A DNA stretch of 64,000 nt from UBA11872 sp965198285 (GCA_965198285.1 OZ240251.1:248001-312000); one strand, 5' to 3'; positions 33,553 to 43,042 are shown, counted from the stretch's first letter. Numbers and translations are program-made. The notes: generated by a model not told the origin, from the letters alone.

Positions 33553-34581
33553 TCAGACCCGCTCAAACGGATCTTCCAGGCGAGCACCGGTGAGCTTGAT
33601 GAAGGCGTCCTCCAGGGTGGCGTCGCGCAACCGGGCGTCTTCGACAGTCACGCCGTGCTCACCCAGGCGTTCGGCCAAAACCTGAGCCGTCCGCCAGCCG
33701 TCCGCCGCCCGCACCGCCGCCTCCATCGACCCGTCGTCGGCCGGGCCGCTCCACCACAGCGCCTCGTCGACCAGCACCGATCGTGCGACCTCGGGGTCGC
33801 CGCTCAGGTGCAGCTCCAACCGCGGCTCCAGACCAGCCTCGCGAATCAGCTCCCGCGGCGGGCCTTCGGCCACCAACGCGCCGCGGTGGATGATGCCCAC
33901 CCGATCGCAGATCGCCTCGGCCTCGTACATGCTGTGCGTCGTCAGCAGCACGGCCTTGCCTTCACCGCGCAGGTCACGAATCAGCCGGCGCGTCCCCCGG
34001 GCGGCCGCCGGGTCCAGCGCCGCCGTCGGCTCGTCCAGCATCAGCACCGGCGGATCATGCAGCAGCGTGCGCGCCAGGTTCAGGCGCTGTTTCATCCCCG
34101 TGCTATACGTCTCCACCAGTTCGTCGGCGCGCTCCGCAAGGCCCATCGTCTGTAGCAACTGCTCGCTGCGCGCCCTGATCGCCGACCCGGGCATGTACTC
34201 CATGCGCCCAAACAGCTCCAGGTTCTCGCGCCCCGTCAGCCGCCAGTACAGCCCCCGCTCGCCGGCAAACATCACGCCAATGCTCCCGCGCACGTCGGCG
34301 CCCTGACGCACGGTGTCGTATCCGCAGATCACCGCCATGCCTGCCGTCGGTTCCAGCAGCGTCGAGAGCATCTTCACCGTCGTCGTCTTCCCGGCCCCGT
34401 TCGGCCCCAGCAGGCCGTAACACTCGCCCGCCGGAATCCGCAGATTCAGATCGCGCACCGCAACGATCGGCTCGCGCCCGGCCTCACGCGCTTCCCTCCG
34501 CCGCACCACCTCCCACGGACGCCTCCGCGGCGCCCGCACCTCGAAGTCCTTCCTAAGCCCCCGCGTTTCGATCAGGCTCAT
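33553..34581 (-). CDS. ABC transporter ATP-binding protein (ABC-2 exporter)
   Basis: 342 residues from ATG 34581 (MSLIETRGLRKDFEV). Walker A GLLGPNGAGKTTTVKML, signature YSTGMKQRLNLARTLL, Walker B VLMLDEPTAALD, H-loop LTTHSM. It has a positively charged insertion RAPRRRPWEVVRRREAR before the core and a C-terminal regulatory region of about 90 residues ending DATLEDAFIKLTGARLED, as in DrrA/CcmA-like exporters. It drives the two permeases encoded downstream. The nearby Erm-type gene may hint at antibiotic handling, but that is speculation. Confidence 0.92.
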   Translation of the reverse strand: MSLIETRGLRKDFEVRAPRRRPWEVVRRREAREAGREPIVAVRDLNLRIPAGECYGLLGPNGAGKTTTVKMLSTLLEPTAGMAVICGYDTVRQGADVRGSIGVMFAGERGLYWRLTGRENLELFGRMEYMPGSAIRARSEQLLQTMGLAERADELVETYSTGMKQRLNLARTLLHDPPVLMLDEPTAALDPAAARGTRRLIRDLRGEGKAVLLTTHSMYEAEAICDRVGIIHRGALVAEGPPRELIREAGLEPRLELHLSGDPEVARSVLVDEALWWSGPADDGSMEAAVRAADGWRTAQVLAERLGEHGVTVEDARLRDATLEDAFIKLTGARLEDPFERV

Positions 34582-34808
34582 CGCCGAGCGTTCCCTTGTC
34601 ATGAGGCGCGATAGCTCTCCGGCGGACACAGCGCGCGTTACTCAAGGCTCACGACCCTCGCGCGATAGCGGAGGTCTGACGCGATTACCCACTGGCGTGC
34701 CGACCATGCACCAGTGCAGCCGCCTACGCGCACCGTTGTTCCCTGGCAGGCCTGGGTTGCCCGCGAGCATGGAGCCTCCCGCCACCTCCGGACGAACTCA
34801 GACCACCC

Positions 34809-35432
34809 CTAGAAGAACTGCCGGATGAAGTCCGCGCTCTGCACGCCGGCCGCCGCGAAGGCGATGTTCTTGATCAGGCGCCCGGCCCACGACGCGATGA
34901 AGAAGCGCCACCAGCCCAGCCGCGCCGCGCCGGCGATGGCGCCCGCCAGGTCGAAGAACGGGTTCGGCAGGGCCGCGATCGCAAAGATCACCAGCAGCCC
35001 CCAGCGCTTGATCCAGGCTTCCACGCGCTGATAGGACTTGCGCCGCTGGATCCAGGGGGAACCGGTCACGCCCAGCAAGTACGACACCATCTCGCCCACC
35101 ACCTGGCCCGTGGTGCCCACCAGCACCGGCCCCCACACGTTGTCGAACGCCACCGCAAAGACGGCGATGGATGCCCAGCCGAACCCCGGGAGCATGAACA
35201 GCGCGCCGGACTGCACCGACAGCAGGAACAGCGCCAGGTAGGCCGGACCGGCGTTTTCCCTTATCTGCTCCGCGTAGGGGATGGCCGCCAGGCTGACGCC
35301 CGTGACGACGGCCAGCGAGGCCACCTGCAGCCAGAACAAACGCTTGTCCACGACCGCGGATCCCCGCCCGCCGGATTCGGCGGGCGGGGCGCTATCGGCC
35401 GGGGGACTTGACGGGTCGAGTTCGGTTCGCAT
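34809..35432 (-). CDS. VTT-domain (DedA/SNARE-associated-like) membrane protein
   Basis: 207 residues. A polar start, then about five helices: LFWLQVASLAVVTGVSLAAI, AYLALFLLSVQSGALFMLPG, ASIAVFAVAFDNVWGPVLVG, a re-entrant loop GTTGQVVGEMVSYLLG, and WGLLVIFAIAALPNPFFDLAG with the family's conserved P-x-P-F/D feature. VTT proteins flip lipids or maintain membrane potential; exact role unknown. It is divergent from the Fpg gene by 43 bases. Confidence 0.78.
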   Translation of the reverse strand: MRTELDPSSPPADSAPPAESGGRGSAVVDKRLFWLQVASLAVVTGVSLAAIPYAEQIRENAGPAYLALFLLSVQSGALFMLPGFGWASIAVFAVAFDNVWGPVLVGTTGQVVGEMVSYLLGVTGSPWIQRRKSYQRVEAWIKRWGLLVIFAIAALPNPFFDLAGAIAGAARLGWWRFFIASWAGRLIKNIAFAAAGVQSADFIRQFF

Positions 35433-35475
35433 GCTGTGGGGCGCGTCGTACGCCCCATCCCATGGTCTCGCGGTT

Positions 35476-36300
35476 ATGCCTGAGTTGCCAGAGGTAGAAA
35501 CGATCCGCCGCGAGCTGGATGCCTATATCGTAGACCGAACCGTACGTCGCGCCACCGTCCTGGACCCCAAACTCACCCTTGGAGTCCCGGTCCACGAGTT
35601 TGAATTCCGTCTCGTCGGCCAGCGCGTCAAGGCTGTCGACCGCCGCGGAAAGTACCTGCTGCTGCGCCTGAGCGACCGCGTACTGGTCCTGCACCTGATG
35701 ATGAGCGGCCGCGTCCACCTGCGCCCCGCCGACGCCGTCCAGCCCCATACCCGCCTGATCATGGCCCTGGACCGCGACCCTGCCGTGCACTTCGTCGACG
35801 TCCGCCGCTTCGGCCGCGCCTGGGCACTGGATGAGGCCGACCTGCACACGGTCATCGGCCAGCTGGGACCCGAACCGCTGGACCCAGACTTCGACTGGCG
35901 CACGCTCCGCGACGGCTTCCGTAACCGCACCGTGGCCGTCAAGCCGGCCCTGCTGGACCAGCGCACCCTCGCCGGCGTGGGCAACATCTACGCCGACGAG
36001 GCGCTCTTCAGCGCCCGCATCCACCCCGAAGCGCCGGTCGACCGCATCTCGTCCCGCAAGCTCAAGGCGCTCGCGCAGGGCATCGTGGACGCGCTCGAAT
36101 CAGGCATCGCCAACCACGGAACATCGTTCAGCACCTTCGAAACCAGCCGTGGCACGCCTGGCGGCAACCAGGAGCTCCTGCGCGTATTCCGCCGGACCGG
36201 CGAGCCGTGCCCAAACTGCGCCCGCCCCATCCGCCGCATCGTCGTCGCCCAGCGCAGCACCCACTACTGCTCCAACTGCCAACGCCGCCCCCGCGCCTGA
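35476..36300 (+). CDS. mutM: Formamidopyrimidine-DNA glycosylase (Fpg/MutM)
   Basis: 274 residues. The start MPELPEVETIRREL at 35476 is decisive: Pro2 is the nucleophile after Met removal and Glu3 is catalytic; the longer upstream frame is spurious. Lys in RRGKYLLLRL, H2TH region DQRTLAGVGNIYADEALF, and C-terminal zinc finger CPNCARPIRRIVV then THYCSNCQ. It removes 8-oxoguanine and other oxidised purines and nicks the strand. Confidence 0.96.
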   Translation: MPELPEVETIRRELDAYIVDRTVRRATVLDPKLTLGVPVHEFEFRLVGQRVKAVDRRGKYLLLRLSDRVLVLHLMMSGRVHLRPADAVQPHTRLIMALDRDPAVHFVDVRRFGRAWALDEADLHTVIGQLGPEPLDPDFDWRTLRDGFRNRTVAVKPALLDQRTLAGVGNIYADEALFSARIHPEAPVDRISSRKLKALAQGIVDALESGIANHGTSFSTFETSRGTPGGNQELLRVFRRTGEPCPNCARPIRRIVVAQRSTHYCSNCQRRPRA

Positions 36301-36327
36301 CGGTCATGCGGATGGCCTGCGCCTGAG

Positions 36328-37416
36328 CTAGCTCGATGCGGAGGCGGTGCTGCCGTATTCATTGGTGGGGTCTCGATAGATCGAGTGGTAGTGGGCGCCA
36401 CCGCCGCCAAGCCCTCGCTCGGTCGAGAACTCGATGATCAGCGAAGGGCCTTGGATCCGGTAGTAAATCGGCCCGTCGCCACGCACATCCCCGTTCCAGG
36501 CGAAGCGCGTGCTGCTCAGACTGGACAAGACTTCATCCATCCTGGCCTGGGCGCTTTGCGAGTCGAGCAGGCCTACCCAGAGCCCGATCGTCTCGAGTAG
36601 CACCTGCTGCTGCTCCGAGCTCCAGTCGCCGACGTGGGCGCCTTCCACTTCCGGTATCACCCCGTCTCGCCCCGCGCCCGTCACCACGCCGCCCGGCCGG
36701 TCTGCGATCGTGGCCTGCGCCCGAGCTTCACCGTCAAGACCCTTGATCAGTGCAAGACCGGCCTCCACGAACGGATCGAGGGGCGCGACGGTGGACCCGC
36801 CGGACGCATAGGACGACGGCTCGATTCCCAGGAACGTCGGCGACAGGTAGCTCCGCCTGCCCACCACCGTCACGTTCACCGCCAGGTGGTGCCCCCCGAA
36901 GTGCCACCCCCAGGCCCCGCGCTCCGAAGGCTCGCCAAAGAACGCCAGCCAGTAGTTGTCGGAACTCCATCGCGAGCGGTCCGACGCCCGTGACTCCGCC
37001 AGCGCGTCCTCCGCGCGAACTATCCCCAGAACCGTCCGATACCCCGTGGGGCTGAGCGCCGATGCCAGGAAGTGATGCATGGAATCTATCTGCTCAAGGT
37101 CAAGATCGCCGATCCGCACCCCATTCCGTTCAAAGCGCACGGACCCTGGCGGCAGGTTCGACCAGTTCGCCCGCCTCGAATCCCCCAACTCCAACACCGC
37201 CGCCGCACGCTGCTCTCCGCTCAGCGTCCCGATGAAGGCATTGGCCGCCTCGACAGCCGGCGTCTTCGTCGCGCTGTCCGCTGGCGCCGTAGCTGCCCTA
37301 CCCGTCAAGGCTGGTGGCTGAGCTGACTCTTCCGCAAGCGATGCCTGGCCATCGCACCCAACCAGCACGACAGCCACGAGAACCACGGCCGCCACCATCA
37401 GTCTTCGGCGTCCCAT
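36328..37416 (-). CDS. DUF3500 lipoprotein
   Basis: 362 residues. The signal ends in a lipobox (VVLVGC). DUF3500 features are clear: LSGEQRAAAVLELGDSRRAN, WLAFFGEPSERGAWGW then HFGGHHLAVNVTVV, SPTFLGIEPSSY, and a C-terminal YYRIQGPSLIIEFSTERG. Function unknown. It lies three bases after the RqcH-type stop, so it is probably the last gene of the long rpmH operon. Confidence 0.85.
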   Translation of the reverse strand: MGRRRLMVAAVVLVAVVLVGCDGQASLAEESAQPPALTGRAATAPADSATKTPAVEAANAFIGTLSGEQRAAAVLELGDSRRANWSNLPPGSVRFERNGVRIGDLDLEQIDSMHHFLASALSPTGYRTVLGIVRAEDALAESRASDRSRWSSDNYWLAFFGEPSERGAWGWHFGGHHLAVNVTVVGRRSYLSPTFLGIEPSSYASGGSTVAPLDPFVEAGLALIKGLDGEARAQATIADRPGGVVTGAGRDGVIPEVEGAHVGDWSSEQQQVLLETIGLWVGLLDSQSAQARMDEVLSSLSSTRFAWNGDVRGDGPIYYRIQGPSLIIEFSTERGLGGGGAHYHSIYRDPTNEYGSTASASS

Positions 37417-37419
37417 GAC

Positions 37420-39129
37420 TCAGGCTAGCCGCTTGGCCCCGACTTCGGCCGGTGCCCTGGGCGCCACCCGCAGCGTTCGCTCCCCGCGATACGTCACCTG
37501 CCCCGGACCCGCCCCGCGAATCGGCCGCACTCGCCGCCGCCCCGTCACGTCCACCTCCACCAGCGCGTCCTCGCGCGCGGCGCTTAGCCAAGCCGCAATC
37601 GACGCCGCCTTCTCGATCACGTCCTCCGGCGCGTCCCCGGCGGTACACCGCAGCAGCACATGCGCGCCCGGAACGCCCCGCGCGTGCAGCCACAAATCGT
37701 CCGGCCCGGACTCACGAAACGTCAGCCGATGGTTCTCCGCCGCCGTCCGCCCCGCCCGCAGCTGATGCGTCCCCAGCATCCACCGCGACGCCGACGGCTC
37801 AGATCCACGCTTGGCGTTTGACCGCCCATATCCCGCCTCCGCCAGCGTCACCTCGATGGCCTGCCGAACCCCCGGCGAATCGGCCCGCGCCAGGTCGTCG
37901 GCCGCCTGCCGCAGGAAACCCAGTTCCAGCTCCGTCCGCCGCATCCGGATCGGCGTCTCCCGCGCCGCCGTCCGCCGGTCGCGGGCCCGCGCAAAGTAGC
38001 GCTGCGCGTTCTCCACGACCGTCCGTCGCGGATCCAGCTCGATCGTGCGTCCCTCGTATCGGAACTCCGTCGCGCCCGCCGGCAGCCCATGTCCAAACGC
38101 CAGCAGCGCCTCCCCAGCCGCCTGCAATTCGTCCGCCGCGTCGCTGCCTGCCAGTTCCACCCGCAGCGCCGCCAGACGCCGCGTCGCCCGCTCCGTCGCC
38201 GACGTGATCAGCCGCTCCAACCGTTCCACCCGCGCATCCGGCGCTGGCGCCGCCGGAGCCGTGGCCTTGTCAAACTCTTCCAGCGCCTCGCTCATCGAGT
38301 CCATCGCCACGCCCGACTCGTCGAACTGGGTCAGCTTGTACGGCGCGAACGCCCGCCACCCTCCGGTCCCGGGAACCAGCGATGGCCGCCAGTCGCCCCG
38401 TGCCCCGTCCGCCAGAATCGCCCCCAGGCCCTGCAACACCGGCCCCCAGTCCGTCACCTCGCCCCGTGTCGCGGCTGGCTCATGCCCGGCCCGCGCCAAC
38501 GCCTCCCGCGCCAGCGTGGGGCTCACGGCCCGCACCCCCCGCACCAGCGCCCGCCACGCCGGCCCGGCTCGCTCGCCGCTTCGACCCAGCTCCTCCGGGT
38601 TCACCGACGCAACGTCCGGCACCTCCAGCGCGCGCGGCCGCTCATACGCCGCCCCCGGCTGAATCCGCCGACGCCCGTCCCCGCCCCGCACCCGGCGCAG
38701 CGCGTCCCGTATCCGTCCGCCCTCGTCCACCAGCAGCAGGTTCGTCTGCCGCCCGATGAACTCCACGATCAGCTGCGTCCGCGCCCCCTCCGGCATCTCC
38801 GGCCCATGCAGGTCGAACGTCAGGTCCAGGATCCGTTCGGCCGCCGGCTGCACGATCTCCACCAGCCGCGCCCCGCGAACCCACTTGCGCGCCAGCAGCA
38901 GCAACGGGCTGGCCGCCTGCGTCCCCGCGCGCGGCCACTGCCCCGCGAACCGCACTCGTGGCCGGTCCGGATCCACGTCCACCAGCAGGTAGTGGCGTGC
39001 CTGATGCCCGTAGATCTCCAGCGCCAACGCGCCGGCACGCGGCGACGCCACCCGCTGCACGCGCCCGCCCAGCGCCCGGTCTTCGATTTCTGACCGAACC
39101 GCCGCCAGCGTCAGCGCGTCAAAGTTCAC
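37420..39129 (-). CDS. rqcH: RqcH/NEMF-type ribosome quality-control protein (NFACT)
   Basis: 569 residues from GTG 39129 (VNFDALTLAAVRSEIEDRAL), the usual family start; the frame upstream is shadow coding. Domains: NFACT-N (to about 200, with QLIVEFIGRQTNLLLVD), helix-hairpin and coiled-coil middle (LERLITSATERATRRLAALR), and C-terminal NFACT-R with DLWLHARGVPGAHVLLR. RqcH binds stalled 50S-nascent-chain complexes and adds Ala tails. It overlaps the pfkB-like gene by 11 bases. Older annotations call this family fibronectin-binding. Confidence 0.9.
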   Translation of the reverse strand: MNFDALTLAAVRSEIEDRALGGRVQRVASPRAGALALEIYGHQARHYLLVDVDPDRPRVRFAGQWPRAGTQAASPLLLLARKWVRGARLVEIVQPAAERILDLTFDLHGPEMPEGARTQLIVEFIGRQTNLLLVDEGGRIRDALRRVRGGDGRRRIQPGAAYERPRALEVPDVASVNPEELGRSGERAGPAWRALVRGVRAVSPTLAREALARAGHEPAATRGEVTDWGPVLQGLGAILADGARGDWRPSLVPGTGGWRAFAPYKLTQFDESGVAMDSMSEALEEFDKATAPAAPAPDARVERLERLITSATERATRRLAALRVELAGSDAADELQAAGEALLAFGHGLPAGATEFRYEGRTIELDPRRTVVENAQRYFARARDRRTAARETPIRMRRTELELGFLRQAADDLARADSPGVRQAIEVTLAEAGYGRSNAKRGSEPSASRWMLGTHQLRAGRTAAENHRLTFRESGPDDLWLHARGVPGAHVLLRCTAGDAPEDVIEKAASIAAWLSAAREDALVEVDVTGRRRVRPIRGAGPGQVTYRGERTLRVAPRAPAEVGAKRLA

Positions 39130-39967
39130 CCGCGGCTCCCGGCTCGGGCAGCAAGTGGAACGGCTCCGGCGCCGGTGCGCCGATCCAGCGCGCGGCCGCT
39201 TCCGCCGCCACCCCCAGCGCATCGCGCAGGTCGCCGGACGCGCGATACGCGCTGTAGAAGGCCACCGCGAATACGTCGCCCGTCCCGGTCGGATTGCGCA
39301 TGGGCCGCTCCGTAACCGGGAACCGCAACCAGCGCCCATCCTCATGCGCCTGAATCGCCCCCGGCCCGTCCGTCAACACCCCCACCCGCGAGCGCGCCAA
39401 TAGCGACCGCGCGGTCTCCGCGTCCCCCGCCAAATCCTCCGTACTGAGAATGCTCACGTGCGCCGCGGCAAAGGCCGTGGCCGCCGACCGCGGCAGGTCC
39501 ACCCGCACGTGCCCTTGCTCGTCCACCCTTCGCAACAGCCCCTGGCCCGTCAGCGCCACAAAGTCCCGCTCGGCCACGGCCTTCGCGACCGACGGCCCCG
39601 TTTCCCGCAGGATCGGCCCTAGGTGCACGATCTCCGCCTCCGGCGCCAGCCCCTTCACGTCCGCCGCACGCAGCCGCGGCGCCCGCGCATGCACCAGCTG
39701 GGTCCGCCCATCGGAACCGTAAATGTTCGAAAACGTCGAGGTCTCAAGCGCCGGCCCCACGTGCCATTCGATCTCCGGCACCGCGGCGGCCAGGCGTCGG
39801 GCATCCGCGGGCGCCAGCCGCGTAGCCACCACCACCCGATACCCCAGCGCCGCCGCTGCCCGGCCGCTGTAATAGGCCGTGCCGCCAAACGTTGGGCCGT
39901 CGGGCGTCAGATCCTGCGTAACGTTGCCGAGCAGCAGATAGACCGGCCGCTCGGCGGCGTTGGACAT
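39119..39967 (-). CDS. PfkB-family carbohydrate kinase-like protein
   Basis: 282 residues from MSNAAERPVYLLLGNVTQDL. PfkB features: GGTAYYSGRAAAALGYRVVV at the N-terminus and NPTGTGDVFAVAFYSA near the end, where the anion-hole motif GAGD is GTGD but the catalytic Asp is kept. Substrate unknown. It lies 13 bases after jag and overlaps rqcH, so it is embedded in a translation/insertase operon, an unusual place for a sugar kinase. Confidence 0.8.
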   Translation of the reverse strand: MSNAAERPVYLLLGNVTQDLTPDGPTFGGTAYYSGRAAAALGYRVVVATRLAPADARRLAAAVPEIEWHVGPALETSTFSNIYGSDGRTQLVHARAPRLRAADVKGLAPEAEIVHLGPILRETGPSVAKAVAERDFVALTGQGLLRRVDEQGHVRVDLPRSAATAFAAAHVSILSTEDLAGDAETARSLLARSRVGVLTDGPGAIQAHEDGRWLRFPVTERPMRNPTGTGDVFAVAFYSAYRASGDLRDALGVAAEAAARWIGAPAPEPFHLLPEPGAAGEL

Positions 39968-39980
39968 GCGCCTCTTGCGG

Positions 39981-40838
39981 TCAGGCCCTGGGACTGATGA
40001 CGACCCGGCGCTCGTCGCCCTCGCCAATGCTGTAGGTCCGCACATCCTCGTCGTCCGCCAGCGCCACGTGCACCAGCCGCCGTTCGTTGGCGGGCATCGC
40101 ATCCAGCGTGATGGGCTCCTGCGTGCTGCGAACCTCGTCGGCCAGCGTGGTCGCCAGTTCCGCCAGCTGATCCGCCCGCCGCTGCCGGTAGCCATTCACG
40201 TCAACGATCACCCGGCACGGCCTGCCCAGCCGCCGCCCCAGCATCAGGTTGACCAGGTACCCAAACGCCCGCAGCGTCTCGCCCTGCCGGCCGATCAGTC
40301 GCCCGAAGTCATCGTCGCCCACAATGTTGTACGACAGCGGATCCTCGGAAACCAGGTCGAAATCCGCCATGAAGCCCATGCGCTCCAGCAGGCTTTCCAG
40401 CAGACCCTCCGCCTCGTTCTCCAGGTCCTCGCCCGCTTCCATCAACTCGCCCCGCGGCCGTCGTCCGGCGGGCGCGGCCCGCTCACTCGCCTCCGCTGCA
40501 GGCGGCTCGGCAGCAACCGGCTCGGGCGTCTCCTCCACGGGTTCATCGACTTCCACGGCCTCGACCTGAGGCTCCTCCGCCACCTCCGGCAGCTCCGCCT
40601 CCGCTTCCTCGTCCTCGTCCGCGGCTTCCTCTTCGGAGTACGGCTGGCTGCGCAGCCGCACGCGCACCCGCGCGTCCTCCCGGCCCATGCCCAGCACGCC
40701 GCGCGACCCCGAACTCAGCACGTCCACGTCGATTTCGTCCAGCGACACGTTCAGTTGCAGCAGCGCGCGCTTCACCGCGTCTTCAACCGTACTGCCGGTC
40801 ACAATCACGCCATCGCTGGCGCCGAATTCCTTAGCCAC
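39981..40838 (-). CDS. jag: Jag/KhpB-type RNA-binding protein (KH-R3H)
   Basis: 285 residues. The Jag N-domain (VIVTGSTVEDAVKRALLQLN) is followed by an acidic Glu/Pro-rich linker (about 68-140), a KH domain with GRLIGRQGETLRAFGYLVNL, and an R3H domain ending MPANERRLVHVALADDEDVR then TYSIGEGDERRVVISP. It binds RNA and is linked to YidC in the conserved operon. It overlaps yidC by eight bases. Confidence 0.93.
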   Translation of the reverse strand: MAKEFGASDGVIVTGSTVEDAVKRALLQLNVSLDEIDVDVLSSGSRGVLGMGREDARVRVRLRSQPYSEEEAADEDEEAEAELPEVAEEPQVEAVEVDEPVEETPEPVAAEPPAAEASERAAPAGRRPRGELMEAGEDLENEAEGLLESLLERMGFMADFDLVSEDPLSYNIVGDDDFGRLIGRQGETLRAFGYLVNLMLGRRLGRPCRVIVDVNGYRQRRADQLAELATTLADEVRSTQEPITLDAMPANERRLVHVALADDEDVRTYSIGEGDERRVVISPRA

Positions 40839-42447
40839 GGCGTCTCCTTCGTCGTCGCCTACGTCGAGGGCGACTCGTTGCCTCCGGCTCCGATTCGCTC
40901 TCGGTCTCCTCAGCCTTGGTGCTTGCCGCCTCCACCTGCGCCCGATGTTCGCCCATCACGTCGCGCGCCATCGGCCAGTGGGCCGGAAGCAGTTTCCCCG
41001 TCCCCGTCGTGAAGTATTGCTGAACGATCGCAATGATGCTGGAAATCACCCAATACAGCACCAGCCCCGCCTGGAACGTCCAGGCAAACACCACCACGAT
41101 GATCGGCATGAACTGCATCACCCGGTTCATCGTCGCCGCCTGCCCGGTCGCCGTGCTCGACTGCATCATGCGCGCCTGCACCAGCTGGAACGCCCCGGCC
41201 AGCAGCGCCAGCAACGAGATGTAGAAGCCGCCCGACGCAAACAGGTCAAAGTTCGCCGGCAGCCGCGTAAAGCCCGCCACCTGCGCCGCCTCCTGGCCCT
41301 GGCCGCTATTCCACCAGTCGCGCAGGTAGGTCTTCGTCGAATCCGTGGCTGGAGCCCAGTAGGCATAGACACTCCGCGCCAGCGCATAGCGCCCGTCCGC
41401 CAGCACGTCCGCCAGCGCCGGATACGCACGGCTGTCGCCAGGAGCCTCGATGTTCAGCATCCGGATGTCGTCCGTCCGCATGGGCGGCGAAACCCCCAGC
41501 GAGCCCGGCTCGGCCCGCAGCGCGTTGAAGTAGTCGTCCACGCTGTTGTGTTCGCGGATCGGCACCGCAATTGGATCGCCGTTCAGCACAACGCGTTCCA
41601 GCAGCCTGGGCGCGCTCAGGTCGTCCTTGAGCCCGTGCAGCACGATCGGTCCGACGCCCGCGTCCAGGTCCGCCCAGTTGATGATCTCGCCGCGCAGGAT
41701 TCCCTCCACCTGATCCACGGTCAGCCGCGTCGCCGCACGGTCCCGCTCCACCAGGAACGCGGCCGCCTGCACCAGCCGCGTTTCGTCCGTGCCCACCGGC
41801 AACTGGCTCAGGTCCGTCTCGTTATCCAGGAAAATCGCCGCCGCGCTCCCATCGTTCAGGGCCGCGACCGCCGCCTCCGCGTCCACCACGTCCGTGCGGA
41901 ACCGGTAGTTCGCCGCGAACTGCGTGAACGAAATAGCCAGCGACGACTCCAGCGGCGTGGGCAGGTCCGTCGTGGCGATCACCACGTCCACCGGCACCGT
42001 GGGAGCGGCGTCACCGACGACCTGAATGGTCGAGTCTTCGCGCGCCAGGTTGAACCACAGGAACTGCTCATTCAGCAGCCCGCGTCCGCTCAGCGTCAGG
42101 ATGCCGCCGTACAGCGCCAGCAGCACCGGCAGCTGAATGAAGATCGGCAGGCACCCCGCCATCGGGTTCACGCCGCGCTCCTTGTAGAGCTTCATCGTCG
42201 CTTCCGAGACCGCCTGGCGGTCGCCCTTGAACCGGCCGCGGATCTTCTCCAGCTCCGGCTGAATCAGCTGCATCTTTCGCTGCGAGGTGATCTGCTTCAG
42301 CGTTAGCGGAATCATCAGCAGCCGGATCAGCACCGTGAACAGCACGATCGCAATCGCATAGCTGCCCACCGCGTCGTGGATCAGCGTCAGCGCGTTGCTC
42401 AGCGGGTCGACGGCCCACGTCTGCCAGGTGTTGGGGATAGCTTCCAT
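40831..42447 (-). CDS. yidC: YidC/Oxa1 insertase with inserted PstS-like binding domain
   Basis: 538 residues, about twice the usual Gram-positive-type length. First helix (about 30-50) carries the conserved Arg42 in TVLIRLLMIPLTL; cytosolic coiled hairpin 55-95; second helix PIFIQLPVLLALYGGIL (101-117). Then residues about 135-398 form a domain resembling PstS-type phosphate-binding proteins: LTVDQVEGILRGEIINWADL, and YALARSVYAYWAPATDS then WWNSGQGQEAAQVAGFTRLP. The remaining helices (407-480) resume the insertase fold, ending in a Glu-rich then poly-Arg tail. The insertion lies in an outward-facing loop and joins without a break in the frame. It is coupled to jag and yidD. Confidence 0.92.
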   Translation of the reverse strand: MEAIPNTWQTWAVDPLSNALTLIHDAVGSYAIAIVLFTVLIRLLMIPLTLKQITSQRKMQLIQPELEKIRGRFKGDRQAVSEATMKLYKERGVNPMAGCLPIFIQLPVLLALYGGILTLSGRGLLNEQFLWFNLAREDSTIQVVGDAAPTVPVDVVIATTDLPTPLESSLAISFTQFAANYRFRTDVVDAEAAVAALNDGSAAAIFLDNETDLSQLPVGTDETRLVQAAAFLVERDRAATRLTVDQVEGILRGEIINWADLDAGVGPIVLHGLKDDLSAPRLLERVVLNGDPIAVPIREHNSVDDYFNALRAEPGSLGVSPPMRTDDIRMLNIEAPGDSRAYPALADVLADGRYALARSVYAYWAPATDSTKTYLRDWWNSGQGQEAAQVAGFTRLPANFDLFASGGFYISLLALLAGAFQLVQARMMQSSTATGQAATMNRVMQFMPIIVVVFAWTFQAGLVLYWVISSIIAIVQQYFTTGTGKLLPAHWPMARDVMGEHRAQVEAASTKAEETESESEPEATSRPRRRRRRRRRRG

Positions 42448-42462
42448 GCGTTCGCCGCGTCC

Positions 42463-42672
42463 CTAGGGGACGGGGTCGTAGCCTCCCGCGTGCCAGGGGT
42501 GGCAGCGAGCCAGGCGCCGCACGGCCATTCCGGTTCCGCGAAGTACCCCGTGGCGCTCGATGGCCTCGTACGCGTACTGTGAACAGGCCGGCTCGTAGCG
42601 GCACACCGACCCGAACGCCGGCGATACCCACCGCTGGTAGGTCCGGATCAGCCCAAGCGCCACTGGCGTCAT
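42463..42672 (-). CDS. yidD: Membrane protein insertion efficiency factor YidD
   Basis: 69 residues: GLIRTYQRWVSPAFGSVCRY, then EPACSQYAYEAIERHG and RLARCHPWHAGGYDPVP, the full YidD pattern with its conserved Cys residues. It helps YidC-dependent insertion. The start overlaps the rnpA stop by four bases; the yidC start is 15 bases downstream of its stop. Confidence 0.95.
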   Translation of the reverse strand: MTPVALGLIRTYQRWVSPAFGSVCRYEPACSQYAYEAIERHGVLRGTGMAVRRLARCHPWHAGGYDPVP

Positions 42673-43010
42673 CCGGCCAGCCGAACCTGGGACTGTCGCA
42701 ACCCTTGCCGAACCGCCGCGGCCAGTTCCTTGGGAGCCGCGCGAACCGCCCGCTGCCTCGGCAGCGCCACGATGTCCAGCGCGCTGGGCAAGTCCGGCAG
42801 CTGGCAGCGCAACGCGTCGCGTACCCGCCGGCGTAACCGGTTGCGGCGCACCGCCGAACCGAACCGGCGCGACACGGGCACCGCCACGCGCGGCGCGTCA
42901 CACACGCCCGGCGCCACAAACAGCACCAGCGGCCGGGTCACGACCTTTGCGCCGCGTGATCGGACCCGCGCAATATCGCGAGCCCGGCGCAGGCGGTTGC
43001 GTCGGTTCAT
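42669..43010 (-). CDS. rnpA: Ribonuclease P protein component
   Basis: 113 residues, highly basic. MNRRNRLRRARDIARVRSRG is the usual start, and VPVSRRFGSAVRRNRLRRRV then RDALR is the RNR motif region that contacts RNase P RNA. It follows rpmH by 32 bases, the classical order. Confidence 0.94.
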   Translation of the reverse strand: MNRRNRLRRARDIARVRSRGAKVVTRPLVLFVAPGVCDAPRVAVPVSRRFGSAVRRNRLRRRVRDALRCQLPDLPSALDIVALPRQRAVRAAPKELAAAVRQGLRQSQVRLAG

Positions 43011-43042
43011 GGGTGAAGGACCGCGCCGTGCGGCGACGCGGG

